The notes: a model not told the origin generated them from the sequence alone. 64,000 nt of DNA from Platanthera guangdongensis (GCA_039583875.1 CM077151.1:110874609-110938608), one strand, 5' to 3'. Positions 1-10,689 are shown, numbered from the stretch's first letter. Program-made: numbers and translations.

Positions 1-350
1 ACTACCCGTGTCACTTGGTGTCGACACAGTTCGACGATCTCGACACGGCTCGTCGAGCTCAACTCGACGTACACGGGTAGGGACACGGCCGTGTCACTAC
101 CCGTGTCACTTGGTGTCGACACAGCTCGACGATCTCGACACGGCTCGTCGAGCTCAACTCGACGCACACGGGTAGGGACACGGCCGTGTCACTACCCGTG
201 TCACTTGGTGTCGACACAGCTCGTCAGTCTCGACACGGCTCGTCGAGCTCAACTCGACGCACACGGGTAGGGACACGGCCGTGTCGCTACCCGTGTCGCT
301 ACCCGTGTCACTACCCGTGTCACTACCCGTGTCACTACCCGTGTCTTTTT
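1..350. repeat. 95-bp and 12-bp tandem arrays in LTR U3
   Basis: The anchor gcacacggg (gtacacggg in the first unit) occurs at 68, 163 and 258, a period of exactly 95 bp. Each unit carries the palindrome tgtcgaca and several ctcgac/gtcgag cores. From about 283 to 348 a 12-bp unit is repeated head to tail. Confidence 0.9.
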
Positions 351-471
351 ACACTGATTTCTCCACTTCTCCACAAGTGCAGTCCAATTCCCTGCACTTC
401 TCAGGACTCGAGTCAACCCTCCTGACTCAAAACACACACACTAGGGGCCTAGAGTGATTCGGGACGTTACA
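1..471 (-). repeat. 3' LTR (partial) of Tekay-type chromovirus
   Basis: This stretch is nearly identical to 13660-14127, the outer part of the 5' LTR of the same minus-strand element. Read on the minus strand the LTR starts TGTAACGTCCC at 471 and runs out of the window at position 1. It holds three units of a 95-bp tandem repeat and then five-plus units of a 12-bp repeat (core cgtgtcactacc). The other LTR has one more 12-bp unit. Only the U3 tip is visible, so the target-site duplication cannot be checked on this side. Confidence 0.9.
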
Positions 472-510
472 AATCCTATAAACAAAATAAAAGATTTCGT
501 CCCCGAAATC
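472..510 (-). other. Pre-LTR segment with stem-loop, degenerate polypurine tract
   Basis: On the minus strand this is the last stretch before the 3' LTR. Positions 493-510 form a perfect 7-bp stem, GATTTCG/CGAAATC, around a GGGA loop. The tract between the stem and the LTR is AT-rich and ends ATAGGATT, so the polypurine tract is weak by family standards. Similar stem-loops precede the PPTs at 9033, 50407 and 59415. Confidence 0.6.
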
Positions 511-560
511 AGGCTTAGGCTGTGGGGAGAAGAGCATAACAGGAAATTTAACATATGCTT

Positions 561-3500
561 TTAAATAAGATTACCTTGAGCAAACAACTCCGGGTAGCGT
601 TGCTGCATCAAATCCATTGGCTCCCACGTATACTCCTCTTTCCCATGATTCGACCATAGTACCTTCACCAAGGGTACACTTTTGCGGCGCAAAGTTCTTG
701 TCTCGCTGTCAACAATCCGCACCGGCTCTAGTCGCACAGACCTATCTGATGCCACTGCACCATCAGTAGTGGGAATATACTGGTCGGGCCGCAACAGTGC
801 TTTTCGAAGCGACGACACATGGAACACGTCGTGGAGATTTTCTAGTTCTGGTGGTAACTCCAACCGATAGGCCAACGGGCCAATCCTTTCCAATATAGTA
901 TAAGGCCCAACATACCTTGGGCTGAGCTTTTTCACTCCACGCACCCGCGACACTCCATGCATCGGCCGAATCTTGAGGAACACTTTTTCGCCCACTTGGA
1001 ACTCCACCATCCGGTGCTTTTTATTGTAATATTTCGCCTGTCGACTTTGAGCCTCCAACATGCGATCCCGTATCAATCTGACCGCCGCATCAGTATCATC
1101 TATGTATTCATTTCCCAATGCCTTCGGATCTTCATCTTGCACCCAAGACAAGGGAGTCCTGCACCTTCTTCCATAAAGGGCTTCATGGGGCGCCATGCCG
1201 ATGCTCGCCTGATGGCTATTATTATAGGAGAATTCCACTAGTGGCAAGAGCCTTTCCCATGGCTCTCCTCTGTCCAGCACACATAACCTCAATAAATCTT
1301 CCAGTGTCCTGATGGTCCTTTCAGACTGCCCGTCCGTCTGTGGGTGGAATGCAGTACTAAAGGTTAGGCGCGAGCCCAAATACGCCTGTACCGCCTTCCA
1401 CTCATTGGATGTAAATCGACCATCCCGATCCGAAACAATTGTCTTGGGCACGCCATGATACCGTACAAATTGCTCCACAAAAAGGCGTACCAAAACATCC
1501 ACGTGTGCTTCCTTCTTCATTGGAATGAACCGGGCCACCTTTGTTAGTCGATCAACAATAACCCATACTGAATCATTCCCGGAGCGGGAACGGGGTAACC
1601 CATGAACAAAGTCCATGGAGATATCCTCGAACTTCCATTCGGGGATGGGCAGCGACTGCAACAAACCACCGGGACTCCTGCATTCAGCCTTCACTCTTTG
1701 ACATGCTTCACAATGAGTGACATAGTACCGGACATCCTTCTTCATTCCGGGCCAACACATGGTCTTTCGCAATCCGGCGTACATCTTAGCAATACCCGGG
1801 TGCACTGAATATTGAGAGGAATGTGCCTCTCTCAAGATATCCTCCCGAATTTTGCCGCCCTTGGGAATATAGAGTCGGCCACGAAAATAAACGAGGTCGT
1901 CTTTGAGTGTGTACTCATCGGTGGTCCCATCTTCAATTGCCTTGATTGCCGGGGCCAAGGCCGCATCCACTCCTTGCTCCACCCGAATCCGGTCTCGGAT
2001 ATCACAAACTATGCTCATGTTGGCCAAATACTCCGCATACTCTGCGGAAGGAGCCTTGAATACTAGAGTAATTTCCATCTCCTCGATCATCCGAGCCAAC
2101 TCCATACTCATCAACTGAGACTCTGGGCTAGAGCCTGGCGCTTTTCTACTCAAGGCATCGGCTACCGAGTTCGCTTTCCCGGGGTGGTAGTTCATGGTGA
2201 ACTCATAGTCGCATAGAAACTCCAACCACCGCCGTTGTCTCAGGTTCAACTCCTTCTGAGTGTGGACATACTTCGAGTTCTTGTGATCGGAAAAGATCTC
2301 GCAGTGTACGCCATATAGGTAATGCCTCCAGACCTTCAAAGCGAAGACCACTGCTCCCAACTCCAAATCATGAACCGGGTAATTGATTTCATGTTTCTTT
2401 AACTGCCTTGAAGCATATGCGATCACGTGCCCGTGCTGCATCAATACCGCTCCCATCCCTTGATATGATGCGTCCGTGTAAACTTGGAATCCTTCCTTCC
2501 CCGACGGAAGTGCAAGGATGGGGGCGGAGGTAAGCCTATCTTTCAATTCTTGAAATGCCGCTTCACATTGAGGTGTCCACTCAAATGGCACACCCTTCTT
2601 CGTCAAGGAGGTAAGAGGAAGGGCAATCTTGGAAAATCCTTTCACGAACTTGCGGTAGTAGCCAGCAAGTCCAAGAAAGCTTCGTACATCGGCCGCCGAC
2701 TTTAAGGGAGACCACTCCTTCACGGCCCGCACCTTTGCTGGATCCACTGCTAACCCTGCTCCACTGATCACATGCCCCAAGAAGGCAACCTCCTTAAGCC
2801 AGAATTCACACTTGCTAAACTTGGCATACAAGGCGTGCTCCTTCAATTTCTTCAAAACTAAGGTCAGGTGCTCGACATGCTCCTCCTCCGTCTTTGAGTA
2901 GACCAAGATGTCGTCGATGAAAACAATGACGAAGATGTCTAAATACGGTTCAAACACCTTGTTCATCAAACTCATGAAGGTCGAAGGGGTATTTGTGAGC
3001 CCAAACGGCATTACTGTGAACTCATACAAACCATATCTCGAACTGAATGCTGTTTTCTGAATATCCCCCTCATGTATCCTCAACTGATAGTATCCGGAGC
3101 GCAAATCCAATTTAGAAAACCAATGTGCTCCCACTAGTTGATCGAACAACTCATCGATCCGCGGTAGCGGATAAGTGTTCCGCACCGTCAACCGATTGAG
3201 TTCCCGATAATCTATGCACAATCGCAGTGTTCCATCCTTCTTCTTCACGAACAGCACAGGGGCTCCCCATGGTGATGAACTGGGGCGAACGAACCCTGAA
3301 TCCACCAGTTCTTGCAATTGAACTCTAAATTCCGCGAGTTCTTTCGGAGCCATTCTGTACGGAGCCTTGGATACAGGCTTGGCACCTGGTACTAGATTGA
3401 TCTGGAAGTCAACCTCTCTATGCGGAGGTAATCCTGGTAGCTTCTCAGGAAATACCTCGGGAAAATCCCGCACAACCCGTACATCCTTTAATTCCAACAC

Positions 3501-3952
3501 TTCCTCCTTCAACTCGAACCAGATCATGAAGACCTCGTCCCCCTTCATATGAGCTTTTACAACCTGGACGGAAGATAACATCATGCGAGGCGCGAAGCCA
3601 ATACCTTGGAAGATGACGTCAGAGTCTCCATGTCTCAAATAGATCCGCTTCTCCGCGCAGTCGATCCTCGCGATGTGCCAATCCAGCCATACCATGCCCA
3701 AAATGATGTCAAACTCCGGCATTCTCAGAACCGTGGCCGGCGTATCAAAGGCCTTCCCATCAATAAATAACTCAAACTCGCACTTGGCGGTTGCGATCAT
3801 CTCCGAGCCATCCGGAAGGCGTACACGTCGGGCTATGCCAGTGAAGTACTGCACACCCTCCACGTCTTTTATGAAATCCTCGGACACAAATGAGTGTGAG
3901 GCACCGGTATCGAACAGCGCATAGGCTGCCTTCCCGCCAATAATCACGGTGC
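561..3952 (-). CDS. Chromovirus pol polyprotein (PR-RT-RH-IN-chromodomain)
   Basis: A single uninterrupted frame of about 1128 codons. Domains in order by residue: aspartic protease with DTGAS at 13-17; reverse transcriptase with the catalytic FIDD box at 343-346; RNase H beginning near YTDAS (490-494); integrase with an HHCC zinc region around 709-752 and catalytic Asp779, Asp840 and Glu876; and a C-terminal chromodomain-like segment at about 1070-1120, ending near WEPMDL. It would process Gag-Pol, copy the RNA and integrate the cDNA. The type of chromodomain and the 3.4-kb LTR fit the Tekay/Del lineage. There is no in-frame ATG at the 5' end: the first codon of the open frame is GTG. It is therefore probably translated as a Gag-Pol fusion, see the 95-nt segment at 3953-4047. 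All catalytic residues are present, so the copy is young or was recently active. Confidence 0.93.
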
Positions 3953-4047
3953 CTAAGTACCAACAACCAAAACTTATTGCTAGTGGCTAGTAAGTTCTAA
4001 TCAATTCAAGTTAGACCATGCAAATATGTAAATTAATTAAATCATAC
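3953..4047 (-). other. Candidate 95-nt spliceosomal intron between gag and pol
   Basis: On the minus strand the segment begins GTATGA right after ...GCAG and ends ...TACTTAG before GC. It is AT-rich and includes CTAAC, a plant branch-point-like motif, although far from the acceptor. Gag and pol are in different frames. Removing exactly 95 nt joins them in one frame through a Gly codon, into the conserved run leading to the protease DTGAS motif. Unspliced RNA would end Gag at the TAA at 4037-4039, ten bases into the segment. Splicing is inferred, not shown. Confidence 0.55.
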
Positions 4048-4952
4048 CTGCAATCACATCTTGTGGGTTCCGTTCCTGCGCAATGTCAAGCACGTACACC
4101 TGATCCCGGACCGGTCCGGGGTTTCCTCTTGGCGGTCCTCGTCCTCGACCACGCATATATCCCCGCCCTCGTGGAGCTGCTGGAGGGAGAGCAGGAGGGA
4201 GAGCAGGAGGAACGTTCCCATATAGCTGCGGGCAAAAACGCCGAATGTGGCCCGGCTGGTTGCATTCGAAGCACACCAGACCACGACGCCCTTCAAGTTG
4301 TTGAAATCGCTGAGGCTGTGGGGGTGGAGGCAACGCAGGCGGCTGCGGAACTGGATGCTCCACCCTATAGTTTCGGTGGACACGCCCTCCACCTCTTTGA
4401 TAACCTCTTCCTCCTCTGAAGTCCCGTCTCCTTCTATTACTTAGGCCGGCTTCCATCACGTCCTCCGCAGGCCTCTTACTACATCCCAGGTGGTCCGCCT
4501 CCAATCTTTTCGCCATATCAATGATCTCCGCCAAGCTACCATCCGCTATAAACAAAAGGGACTGCCTTAGGGGATCTCGCAGCCCTTTATAGAAGCGCTT
4601 GGCATAACCTCTGTCATCCAACTCATAAGAATCCGCAAACCTTGCGAGATGCTGGAATTCCCGCTGGTATTCTGTAACCGACTTTGATCCCTGCTTTAGT
4701 AGAAGGAACCTCTGCTCAAGCTCATCTCGGGCCGATGTAGGGATAAAGTGCTCCAAGAAAACACCCGAGAATTCACTCCAACTTATCTCAGTGTAGATCC
4801 GGCCTTGGAAGGTAGAGCCCATGAGGGACTTCCACCACCTCTTCACATGTAAGTCCAAGACGGACACTGCCAATGTCACTGCCATGTTGGCTGGGCAACG
4901 GATACCAGCCAACAACTCCTGTATCATGTCTAGTCATTCCTCTGTACGTACG
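4037..4952 (-). pseudogene. Chromovirus gag, C-terminal piece with a premature stop
   Basis: This is the main body of Gag. The first part has the retrotransposon-gag fold signature (CPANMAVTLAVSVLDL, then WW, then FLEHFIP and a YQREFQHLARFA segment). A basic RGR/Pro-rich linker follows, then one CCHC zinc knuckle (CFECNQPGHIRRFC) about two thirds along. Gag would coat the RNA in the virus-like particle. The frame continues upstream of the ATG at 4925-4927 to the insertion point at 4953. A TGA at 4934-4936 stands where family members usually have Trp, so this copy needs readthrough or is dead. It ends in TAA at 4037-4039 inside the intron-like segment. The N-terminal piece lies at 10305-10487, separated by the inserted element. 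Confidence 0.85.
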
Positions 4953-4957
4953 GCTGA
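4953..4957. other. Target-site duplication gctga (left)
   Basis: The five bases gctga flank the inserted LTR element here and at 10300-10304. This confirms a single integration event into gag of the chromovirus. Confidence 0.95.
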
Positions 4958-6212
4958 TGATGGCGAGGATGCCCCGCCATTTGCTCTTTCCGACGTGGAT
5001 CTCATTGTTCGCCGCCGCTACATGTTCGTGGACATTGATGGTCGTTGCCGCAACTGTCGTCGTCGTCGCCGCCTCCGTCGCCGCCGCCTCCGTCACCGCC
5101 GCCGCCGTCGCCGTCGCCGCCGCCGCCTACGCCGTCCTAATGAATATAATGTTATTTCCATTTTGAAATAATATTATATTCATAATGCTTTTTGAATTTA
5201 CAAGTCCTAAGATTTATAAATTTCAAAATTATAAAATTTATATTTATGTTATTTTACAAGTGTATGTTTTATGTCATATTAAACACTTGAGTGGTTAGGA
5301 TTAGATTAGATTTTGATGGAGGGTGGATGGAGAGGTGTGTGATAATATATATATGTGTTTGAGGAGTTGGAGAGATTATGTTGAAGAGAAAAAAAAACCT
5401 AATTTGAGTTGTGTGAAGCAGCCCCCATTCGGCCTGGCCGAACCCGAACCCGCCCCCTGGAAATCGCAGAAAAGGGCTGCTACCGCCGCCCCTCTTGGTG
5501 GCTGTTCCTGCTACTCCGGCGACCTCCTACCTCCTCCGGTGTGACTCCGAAGAAGGGGGCTCGGTTCTCTCCATCCGGTGTGATTCCGGTGGACCCATGG
5601 AAGTGCGACTCTTCCATAGTTATCCTTCTTCCTCCTCTTCATTTTCAGATTTTGGGTAACGATTTCCTCTTCTCAAACTTGGGTAATGACTCATCTTAGA
5701 TTGTGAGATATGTGGAAACTTGATATCATATTTTATCCTAAAGTTTGATCCTCATTTGCTTTACAAAAATCTGAAGTTATATTGCGTTATTTCCGAATTT
5801 TCGCGAAGATTTTTGCAAGGATAGGTCCCCTTGGACGTTTGCAAGCCGGGGTTGGTTTAGCCTTTGGTTTCGAATGGATCAAGAGGATTTGGTATATCCT
5901 CGTTTGATTTTGTTTTGAGGGCTGAATTTGGACTATTTTCCGAATCAAAGCTTTAGTCCGGATCACTCTCCATGTGGATGGAAACTGTTATGATGCGATG
6001 CTAGATGTATGGTTAGGTTATGATGTTAGTGTATGTCAATGTTTCGTGCAGGTTTGGATGGGAGATTCTCCCTTGTGAGATCGCGATATTTTAAACGAAA
6101 CTCTGCCGAAATTTTGAATTTTGCGCGCACACCACATGTTCGTTGAAATTGCTCTTAGGAACCCCCTTGCCACTTCGTGCCTTAACCCCATTCCCGGGAG
6201 TGTGCTACATCA
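4958..6212 (+). repeat. 5' LTR of the non-autonomous gypsy element
   Basis: It starts TGATGGCGAGG and ends GCTACATCA. A cgt/cgc trinucleotide tract at about 5040-5135 encodes nothing by itself and varies in length between the two LTRs. A tataatatatatat-like TATA region lies near 5343. The rest of the LTR is AT-rich with a GC-rich block at 5420-5600. Confidence 0.95.
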
Positions 6213-6213
6213 A

Positions 6214-6228
6214 TTTGGTATCAGAGGC
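6214..6228 (+). other. Primer-binding site (initiator tRNA-Met)
   Basis: The tggtatcagaggc string begins two to four bases after the LTR end. It matches the usual complement of the 3' end of plant initiator tRNA-Met, with a late mismatch. Confidence 0.9.
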
Positions 6229-6417
6229 GGCGCAAAGCTTTCTTAATCTTTGTCGGTCCTCCCGCGTCACCCCTTTTTTTGCACTTAGGCACGCTTGTTG
6301 GACTTCTATTTATTTTCTTAGTTATATATAAAAACAAATTGTGTTTCCTAAAATATCTCAAAAACCAAAAAAAAATGTTTTTCGTGCTCCCTTAGTTTGA
6401 GTTTTCATTTAGACCTT

Positions 6418-8697
6418 ATGACGCACATTGGGAGTTCCGCTAACCCACCTTCATTCGTTGATCGCAACGTTATGTTAGCCCAGTATTTGACACCACCACC
6501 GCGCACTTGTAGGCTTGTTAGCGTTCCTGTTCCGACCTATGATGGGATAGGTGGACCGCGAGTATTTTTAGGTTGGGTGAAGGATATTGAACGTTATTTT
6601 GAGCAGTATCATATTATGGACCCCCACAGGATTCCCGTTGCGCGACTACAATTATTAGGTCGAGCCCAAACCTTCTGGCTCAATGAGGAGAGACGTTTTG
6701 GGACGTCCCTCGACGACTCACTTGTAGGTTGGAATATTATGAAGAATCTATTAACGGACGAGTATTACCCTCCCTACTGTCGCCCCCACTTTTCTGATTA
6801 TCTGAAAGAGTCGCCGCCTACGACTTTGCCTACGTCGACCCAGTATGTCCCATCGTACTCCCATACTCGGATATCTCATGATTTTGTTTCTCCCCGCCAG
6901 GGCACTAGACCCGTTTTTGATCCTAGGAGCGACTATAAGCCTCACGCTAGATACTTGCTCCACCCTGATCTAACTATTTCGAGCACACGTACTCCAACCT
7001 TTAGGGAGAAAGAAAAGGTTCGGCCCTCTGTCCCGCCACCAATCGTTGTCACTACTCAGAATGTTATAAAACCGCGGGTGAAGCCTAGGCAAGAAGTTAA
7101 GATTTGCAATGAAGACACTACATGTTATGCTTGTGGGTTGATTGGCCATTATGCTGTGGAGTGCCCCACTAAGCCTAGGGTTTTGGATCTTTTAGCGTCG
7201 ACGTCTAAGCCCGCCACTGAGGGCGATGTCAATTTTTCCAACGACTGTAGTGACGAAGAGGAGAGTGGATATCCTAGTGACTTGGATGATGATATCTCCC
7301 CTGAGATATCCCTCCCTGGGATTAACCCATTTCCCCTCGACCTTATTTCAGGCCCGTCTCCTACGACCGTTGCGGGATCTTTCGATGGCCCTAAGTCGAC
7401 GGATGTACCTATTATATTGGAAGATGTACCTGACGCGGGAAGATTATTTTTGGATGATGTTAGCGCTGAGGACCCGAACGATGTTACTTTGATGTTATCT
7501 CCGTTGCCTGAAGCCCCATGTGGAATAAAATTATTGTCGGGTTCGCTTTTGCCTCTTTTAGAGATCGTTACTGATTATGACTTGGATGACATATCTAGTG
7601 GGTTGGACGACATTTCGGCTGAGTTGGAAGAGTCCACCTGTGATGCATGTTTATCTGAGAGTGAGTTAGGTGATGACGATCCAGTTGAGTTTTCTATAAG
7701 GACGAATCCACTATTTGATCTTCCTCTTGATTTGGTGGGCTGGCACCCAGTGGATTTTTCTTGGACATTAAATCCGTGTTTTGACGGTGAGTATGACTTA
7801 GCTCCTCCGGCATCGACCATGTCGACTCCCCTTCTGAGTCACTTGACTCGATTAGATGCTTTGTTAGGGACCGAGCTTGTCATTTCTAGTCCGAGCTATT
7901 TGGAGGTGCATATTTATCTAGCTCCCTCGTTAGACTTACCTAGACAGATGTGTGTGGGCGAGTTGTTAGTTGTTGCGTTCGCTCCTGCCACTCCAGTTCC
8001 TAGATCTGACTATGCTTTTCCTAGGATGGGCCGTTCCTCTGACCGCGTGGCGTTTGGTGAGGCTTTGTGTTGGACTGCTAGTGCTTCCTTGGCTCTGGGG
8101 ATTTTTGATGTGGTGTCCCCTAGACACACTTATTTGCCAAGCCCGGTCGCACGCATTTATCCTCCACCTTTTGATGATCCATGCATGCACACGTTAGTGA
8201 ACCTAGTTGGATATGTTGAGTTGTATCGCACGTGCGTCCTTTCAAATCCGGGAGCGTACGAATTTATAGTTGGTGGTGCGCATTTTTCGCTGCCGTTTAT
8301 TTTTGACATGTCTTCGTCTGCGACTGCGTGTGAGCTCACGGCGACTGTGCCTTTTGATTTGGTGTCCTCACGACATTATTACCCATCAAATCAAATTGCA
8401 CATATTTTTCCTCCATCCTGGTACGATCTGCACGTCCACATGTCATCGCCTTATGCCAGTGTCGGTGGGTTGCGTCACTTTCACGACTGTTCACCTCCGA
8501 GAGCTCCTGACTGCAGAATTATTGATTCCAATTTAGTCTGGTTGGCCCACGAGTGGATACCTTCGGGTTCCGTAACAAAATTATTACGTTGGAGCGCCGA
8601 TCCTTTCATGATCTTCAACAATTTTGGATTTAACGCAATTTTTGGGATTTTTATGATGCAATCGGTGTTTCGCCGTGGTTCAAATTTTCGGATTTAA
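6418..8697 (+). CDS. Gag plus long unknown acidic/repetitive domain
   Basis: The open frame extends upstream to 6397 but the first ATG is at 6418, giving about 759 residues. Residue numbers below count from 6397. Residues 43-105 resemble the gag core (YDGIGGPRVFLGWVKDIERYF followed by LGRAQTFW). A CCHC zinc knuckle is at 243-256 (CYACGLIGHYAVEC). After that come 500 residues I do not recognise: an acidic part (about 280-460, many Asp/Glu) and then a part with an internal repeat. Residues 570-598 and 653-681 align (DVVSPRHTY.../DLVSSRHYY..., both followed by a YPPP/FPPS and a His). A weaker third copy may lie near 494. No pol motif is present. The frame is fully open in a recently inserted element, which suggests the extra domain is maintained. 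It could be an ancient relic of pol diverged beyond recognition, but no catalytic box supports that. Confidence 0.8.
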   Translation: MTHIGSSANPPSFVDRNVMLAQYLTPPPRTCRLVSVPVPTYDGIGGPRVFLGWVKDIERYFEQYHIMDPHRIPVARLQLLGRAQTFWLNEERRFGTSLDDSLVGWNIMKNLLTDEYYPPYCRPHFSDYLKESPPTTLPTSTQYVPSYSHTRISHDFVSPRQGTRPVFDPRSDYKPHARYLLHPDLTISSTRTPTFREKEKVRPSVPPPIVVTTQNVIKPRVKPRQEVKICNEDTTCYACGLIGHYAVECPTKPRVLDLLASTSKPATEGDVNFSNDCSDEEESGYPSDLDDDISPEISLPGINPFPLDLISGPSPTTVAGSFDGPKSTDVPIILEDVPDAGRLFLDDVSAEDPNDVTLMLSPLPEAPCGIKLLSGSLLPLLEIVTDYDLDDISSGLDDISAELEESTCDACLSESELGDDDPVEFSIRTNPLFDLPLDLVGWHPVDFSWTLNPCFDGEYDLAPPASTMSTPLLSHLTRLDALLGTELVISSPSYLEVHIYLAPSLDLPRQMCVGELLVVAFAPATPVPRSDYAFPRMGRSSDRVAFGEALCWTASASLALGIFDVVSPRHTYLPSPVARIYPPPFDDPCMHTLVNLVGYVELYRTCVLSNPGAYEFIVGGAHFSLPFIFDMSSSATACELTATVPFDLVSSRHYYPSNQIAHIFPPSWYDLHVHMSSPYASVGGLRHFHDCSPPRAPDCRIIDSNLVWLAHEWIPSGSVTKLLRWSADPFMIFNNFGFNAIFGIFMMQSVFRRGSNFRI

Positions 8698-9046
8698 TTT
8701 TGCATATCTTGTTTCCACCCGAGTGGTTTCCTCCGCCGTTTCTCTCTTCCACTTCAGCTTCTCTTGGGTTGAGAGGTGAGATTCTTTTCGTGTCGCACTT
8801 CCATCTGGGTTTCCTGGTTCTCGCATTGGATGGTAAGATCTGTATTGCTTTTCTTTATGCTGGCACATCTACGAGGTTTCCTGCTGTTTTTGCTCATCCC
8901 AGGTTCTATTCTATTGTGGATGTCTGCACTGCTTGTCCTGCCCCGTGGATGTTCGCTCTTGCTATGCTACCTGTGGACGCTGCTGTCTCCTGCTCTTCTC
9001 TCCCTAGCCACTCATCGGGGATGAGTGATTTTGAGCGGGGGAGGAT
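8698..9046 (+). other. 3' untranslated internal region with stem-loop and PPT
   Basis: No coding signal is seen in this stretch. A perfect 8-bp stem with a GGG loop, cactcatcggggatgagtg, is at 9009-9027. It is followed by the polypurine tract gagcgggggagga at 9033-9045 directly before the 3' LTR. Confidence 0.85.
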
Positions 9047-10299
9047 TGATGGCGAGGATGCCCCGCCATTTGCTCTTTCCGACGTGGATCTCATTGTTCA
9101 CCGCCGCTACATGTTCGTGGACATTGATGGCCGTTGCCGCAACTGTCGTCGTCGCCGCCGCCTCCGTCGCCGCCGCCTCCGTCACCGCCGCCGCCGTCGT
9201 CCGCCGCCGCCTACGCCGTCCTAATGAATATAATGTTATTTCCATTTTGAAATAATATTATATTCATAATGCTTTTTGAATTTATAAGTCCTAAGATTTA
9301 TAAATTTCAAAATTATAAAATTTATATTTATGTTATTTTACAAGTGTATGTTTTATGTCATATTAAACACTTGAGTGGTTAGGATTAGATTAGATTTTGA
9401 TGGAGGGTGGATGGAGAGGTGTGTGATAATATATATATATGTGTTTGAGGAGTTGGAGAGATTATGTTGAAGAGAAAAAAAAAACCTAATTTGAGTTGTG
9501 TGAAGCAGCCCCCATTCGGCCTGGCCGAACCCGAACCCGCCCCCTGGAAATCGCAGAAAAGGGCTGCTACCGCCGCCCCTCTTGGTGGCTGTTCCTGCTA
9601 CTCCGGCGACCTCCTACCTCCTCCGGTGTGACTCCGAAGAAGGCGGCTCGGTTCTCTCCATCCGGTGTGATTCCGGTGGACCCATGGAAGTGCGACTCTT
9701 CCATAGTTATCCTTCTTCCTCCTCTTCATTTTCAGATTTTGGGTAACGATTTCCTCTTCTCAAACTTGGGTAATGACTCATCTTAGATTGTGAGATATGT
9801 GGAAACTTGATATCATATTTTATCCTAAAGTTTGATCCTCATTTGCTTTACAAAAATCTGAAGTTATATTGCGTTATTTTCGAATTTTCGCGAAGATTTT
9901 TGCAAGGATAGGTCCCCTTGGACGTTTGCAAGCCGGGGTTGGTTTAGCCTTTGGTTTCGAATGGATCAAGAGGATTTGGTATATCCTCGTTTGATTTTGT
10001 TTTGAGGGCTGAATTTGGACTATTTTCCGAATCAAAGCTTTAGTCCGGATCACTCTCCATGTGGATGGAAACTGTTATGATGCGATGCTAGATGTATGGT
10101 TAGGTTATGATGTTAGTGTATGTCAATGTTTCGTGCAGGTTTGGATGGGAGATTCTCCCTTGTGAGATCGCGATATTTTAAACGAAACTCTGCCGAAATT
10201 TTGAATTTTGCGCGCACACCACATGTTCGTTGAAATTGCTCTTAGGAACCCCCTTGCCACTTCGTGCCTTAACCCCATTCCCGGGAGTGTGCTACATCA
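9047..10299 (+). repeat. 3' LTR of the non-autonomous gypsy element
   Basis: It starts TGATGGCGAGG, ends GCTACATCA and is followed by the TSD gctga at 10300-10304. It is nearly identical to 4958-6212; small differences include the cgt/cgc tract length and single substitutions. Confidence 0.95.
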
Positions 10300-10304
10300 G
10301 CTGA

Positions 10305-10487
10305 CTCCGTCCCAAGGTAGACGGGAGGGGAGAGAGCCCGGAAGGTGCTCAGCCAGTTGGAGCTCGGGGCCTGTTGTTGCACCGGAGCCTGATGTGCCTT
10401 AAAAGTATCAAGAATGGCGGTGAGCGTCTGCCCCAACTCAGACTGTTCGAACTGAGTGGGTATGGGAGGGGTAGGAGTACCCCCCAT
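10305..10487 (-). pseudogene. Chromovirus gag, N-terminal piece
   Basis: The ATG at 10485-10487 opens about 61 residues of the chromovirus Gag N-terminus: a Pro-rich start, a helical LTAILDTFKAHQ stretch and the conserved FRALSPPVYLGTE run that begins the gag core. At 10304 the frame is broken by the inserted element and resumes at 4952. Before that insertion the reading frame was continuous except for the stop at 4934. This start is chosen because it is the first ATG after the PBS that leads into the conserved core. Confidence 0.8.
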
Positions 10488-10689
10488 CGGCTCAACATGC
10501 AGTGGAACCTACACATACACGACAAATTTGTGGTCAGGTTGGCTAAACTTAAGGTCAAGGTTGAACAATCTTAATGTGAATTACATATGGGCACACCACT
10601 GCTTCCGCTAAGTCAGTTTGTCCCCAAACTGACTAACCAAACGGGGGTGGCACCATTGTTGAATGACTTCTTAGTTGAGGATCGTGGCA
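10488..10689 (-). other. 5' untranslated leader of the chromovirus
   Basis: Sequence between PBS and gag start. No ORF of note is seen; it would carry packaging signals in this class. Confidence 0.5.

Larger units (their letters stand above)
4958..10299 (+). mobile_element. Complete non-autonomous gypsy element (Gag-only, TR-GAG-like)
   Basis: The 5342-bp element has TG...CA LTRs of 1255 and 1253 bp, a 5-bp TSD, a tRNA-Met PBS, one long ORF and a PPT. The ORF contains a Gag domain and CCHC knuckle, but no protease, RT, RNase H or integrase motif exists anywhere between the LTRs. The LTRs differ at only a handful of positions, so insertion is recent. Its PPT and the sequence around it match the chromovirus at 58541-60997, a plausible autonomous relative. 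Confidence 0.93.

Noticed and set aside
1..350. CRISPR-like regular repeats
   Set aside because: Repeats are contiguous 95-bp and 12-bp tandem units without unique spacers, inside an LTR of a plant element.
186..437. Small ORFs of TRVVTRVVTRVV or PCRYPCHYPC type
   Set aside because: They are chance translations of the 12-bp repeat (a multiple of three) on both strands.
682..3924. Plus-strand ORFs across the chromovirus pol
   Set aside because: Antisense shadows of the polyprotein; no independent motif.
4821..5171. Arg-rich or Ala/Val-rich ORFs at 4821-5171 and 9025-9255
   Set aside because: They come from the cgt/cgc trinucleotide tract of the LTR and exist on both strands.
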